Origin: Planctomycetota bacterium | GTDB taxonomy: Bacteria > Planctomycetota > UBA8108 | Direction: 5' to 3' | Assembly (NCBI GenBank): GCA_022451445.1 | Contig: JAKUSY010000192.1 | Span: forward strand, 1-6,231 | DNA length: 6,231 nucleotides | Part shown: positions 5,514 to 6,231 of the stretch, one piece after another | How the letters are laid out: every line of letters starts with the position of its first letter | How positions within the stretch are numbered: position 1 is the stretch's first letter | Notes under the pieces: generated by a model | The model's input: the letters and a program-made list of their open reading frames with translations, nothing else | Told to the model about the DNA's origin: nothing | Databases searched by the model: none | Program-made: the position numbers and the translations under genes

Positions 5514-6231
5514 TCACTTCTGCTTGTGGATGGATTCGAGCCAGGCCTTCTCGAGCGTATGGAACTGCACATCCTTGAAGACGATGTCGCAGGCCTCGAC
5601 CGGGTCGGTGCCCTTGTGCAGCTCCCAGAAGTAGTCCTTGTAGAAGGCCCGCACCTTTTTCTGGATGCCCGGCCTGGGGTGCTTGAAGTTGATCAGGAAA
5701 TGAACGAAGGACCAGGACTGGGCGTAGGCGAGGCCCACCACGTTAGGCTGGTAGAACTCGTGGTGTTTCAGGCGGATGAGCTTGTTGAGCGGGATCACCT
5801 GTCCCCGTCGTCGGTAGGCCTTGAGCACATCGCTGCGCCCGGCATTGAAGGTGTTCATCTTCGCCTTGGCGCCCTTGATGATCAGCGGTGAGATGACCTC
5901 GGCGAAACCCTCGTCGAACCAGCGCGGGGCGTTGGGAATGTAATAGTCGAAGTACTGGTGCCAGCCCTCGTGGTAGAGGCTGTAGAAGGGGTCTCTGCCC
6001 TGCGATTCCCGATCGGTATGCTTGTAGCCGACGAGCGCCTTGCCGCCGGGCTCGTAGTGGGCTCCGGGCATGCGGGGGCCGCCGTTCTTATGGTATTCGC
6101 CGCCGTCGCGGTAGAACCGGAGGATGTACTTGTAGGGGATCTTCTCGTCGAATTTGAAGAGATCCTGGTAGATCTCCTTCGTGACGATGTCCAGCTTCCT
6201 GCCCAGCTCTGTGACCGTCTTACCGTCGCAG
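5514..6231 (-). CDS. Zinc-metallopeptidase-like protein, DUF1570/peptidase MA type (5' end missing)
   Basis: The frame is open from the right edge to the TGA at 5514-5516, giving 238 residues without a start. An internal ATG at 6071 would give 185 residues, but the 53 codons before it read as ordinary protein (GRKLDIVTKEIYQDLFKFDE and IPYKYILRFYRDGGEYHKNG), so that ATG is not the start. Residues 83-91 of the visible part read FYSLYHEGWH less its first residue, i.e. the zinc-binding HExxH motif at 87-91 (bases 5958-5972). PRWFDEGFAE follows at 102-111, whose Glu107 is well placed as third zinc ligand as in gluzincins. This HE..HQ plus P.W..EG.A pattern fits DUF1570 or peptidase-MA-like proteins. 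Any signal peptide would lie outside the window. Substrate unknown; activity inferred only from the motif. Confidence 0.8.
   Translation of the reverse strand, partial: CDGKTVTELGRKLDIVTKEIYQDLFKFDEKIPYKYILRFYRDGGEYHKNGGPRMPGAHYEPGGKALVGYKHTDRESQGRDPFYSLYHEGWHQYFDYYIPNAPRWFDEGFAEVISPLIIKGAKAKMNTFNAGRSDVLKAYRRRGQVIPLNKLIRLKHHEFYQPNVVGLAYAQSWSFVHFLINFKHPRPGIQKKVRAFYKDYFWELHKGTDPVEACDIVFKDVQFHTLEKAWLESIHKQK

Noticed and set aside
5514..6071. Metallopeptidase-like gene starting at ATG 6071
   Set aside because: The same frame stays open and protein-like to the right edge, and there is no convincing Shine-Dalgarno before that ATG, so the gene is 5'-truncated by the window rather than short.

Overview
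The window is GC-rich bacterial chromosome, densely coded on both strands. It holds five protein genes: three complete transhydrogenase genes, one complete outer-membrane-type gene, and two genes cut by the window edges. Planctomycetota or a related lineage is my best guess, at moderate confidence. It rests on a DUF481 protein with a small N-terminal beta domain, a DUF1570/peptidase-MA-like HEGWH metallopeptidase, and a secreted, very basic repeat protein with GKxSxxDA motifs. No rRNA, tRNA, mobile element or CRISPR array is visible.

Layout. Positions 1-1144 (minus) are one uninterrupted reading frame that leaves the left edge without a stop. It encodes a signal peptide, two ~100-residue Lys/Glu-rich units, a 29-residue Ser/Arg tandem repeat and an Arg/Gly-rich tail. 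Positions 1145-1367 hold its strong ribosome binding site and, further upstream, a convincing intrinsic terminator (1303-1330) that closes the next operon. Positions 1368-4267 (minus) are a compact three-gene proton-translocating NAD(P) transhydrogenase operon, pntAA-pntAB-pntB. pntAA and pntAB overlap by 8 bases, and pntAB and pntB are 7 bases apart. Positions 4268-4452 form a divergent control region with a symmetric TGGAAC dyad. Positions 4453-5496 (plus) encode a DUF481-type beta-barrel protein with a signal peptide. After a 17-base convergent gap, positions 5514-6231 (minus) carry the C-terminal part of a zinc-metallopeptidase-like protein whose start lies beyond the right edge.

How the genes work together. 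PntAA (soluble NAD(H) domain), PntAB (short membrane subunit) and PntB (membrane plus NADP(H) domain) assemble into one inner-membrane enzyme. It couples hydride transfer from NADH to NADP+ with inward proton flow and so supplies NADPH. The flanking genes encode exported proteins with no evident metabolic link to the transhydrogenase. The terminator and the divergent promoters suggest they are separate transcription units.

The least ordinary item is the repeat protein at 1-1144. I found no recognisable defence, mobile or RNA-guided system.
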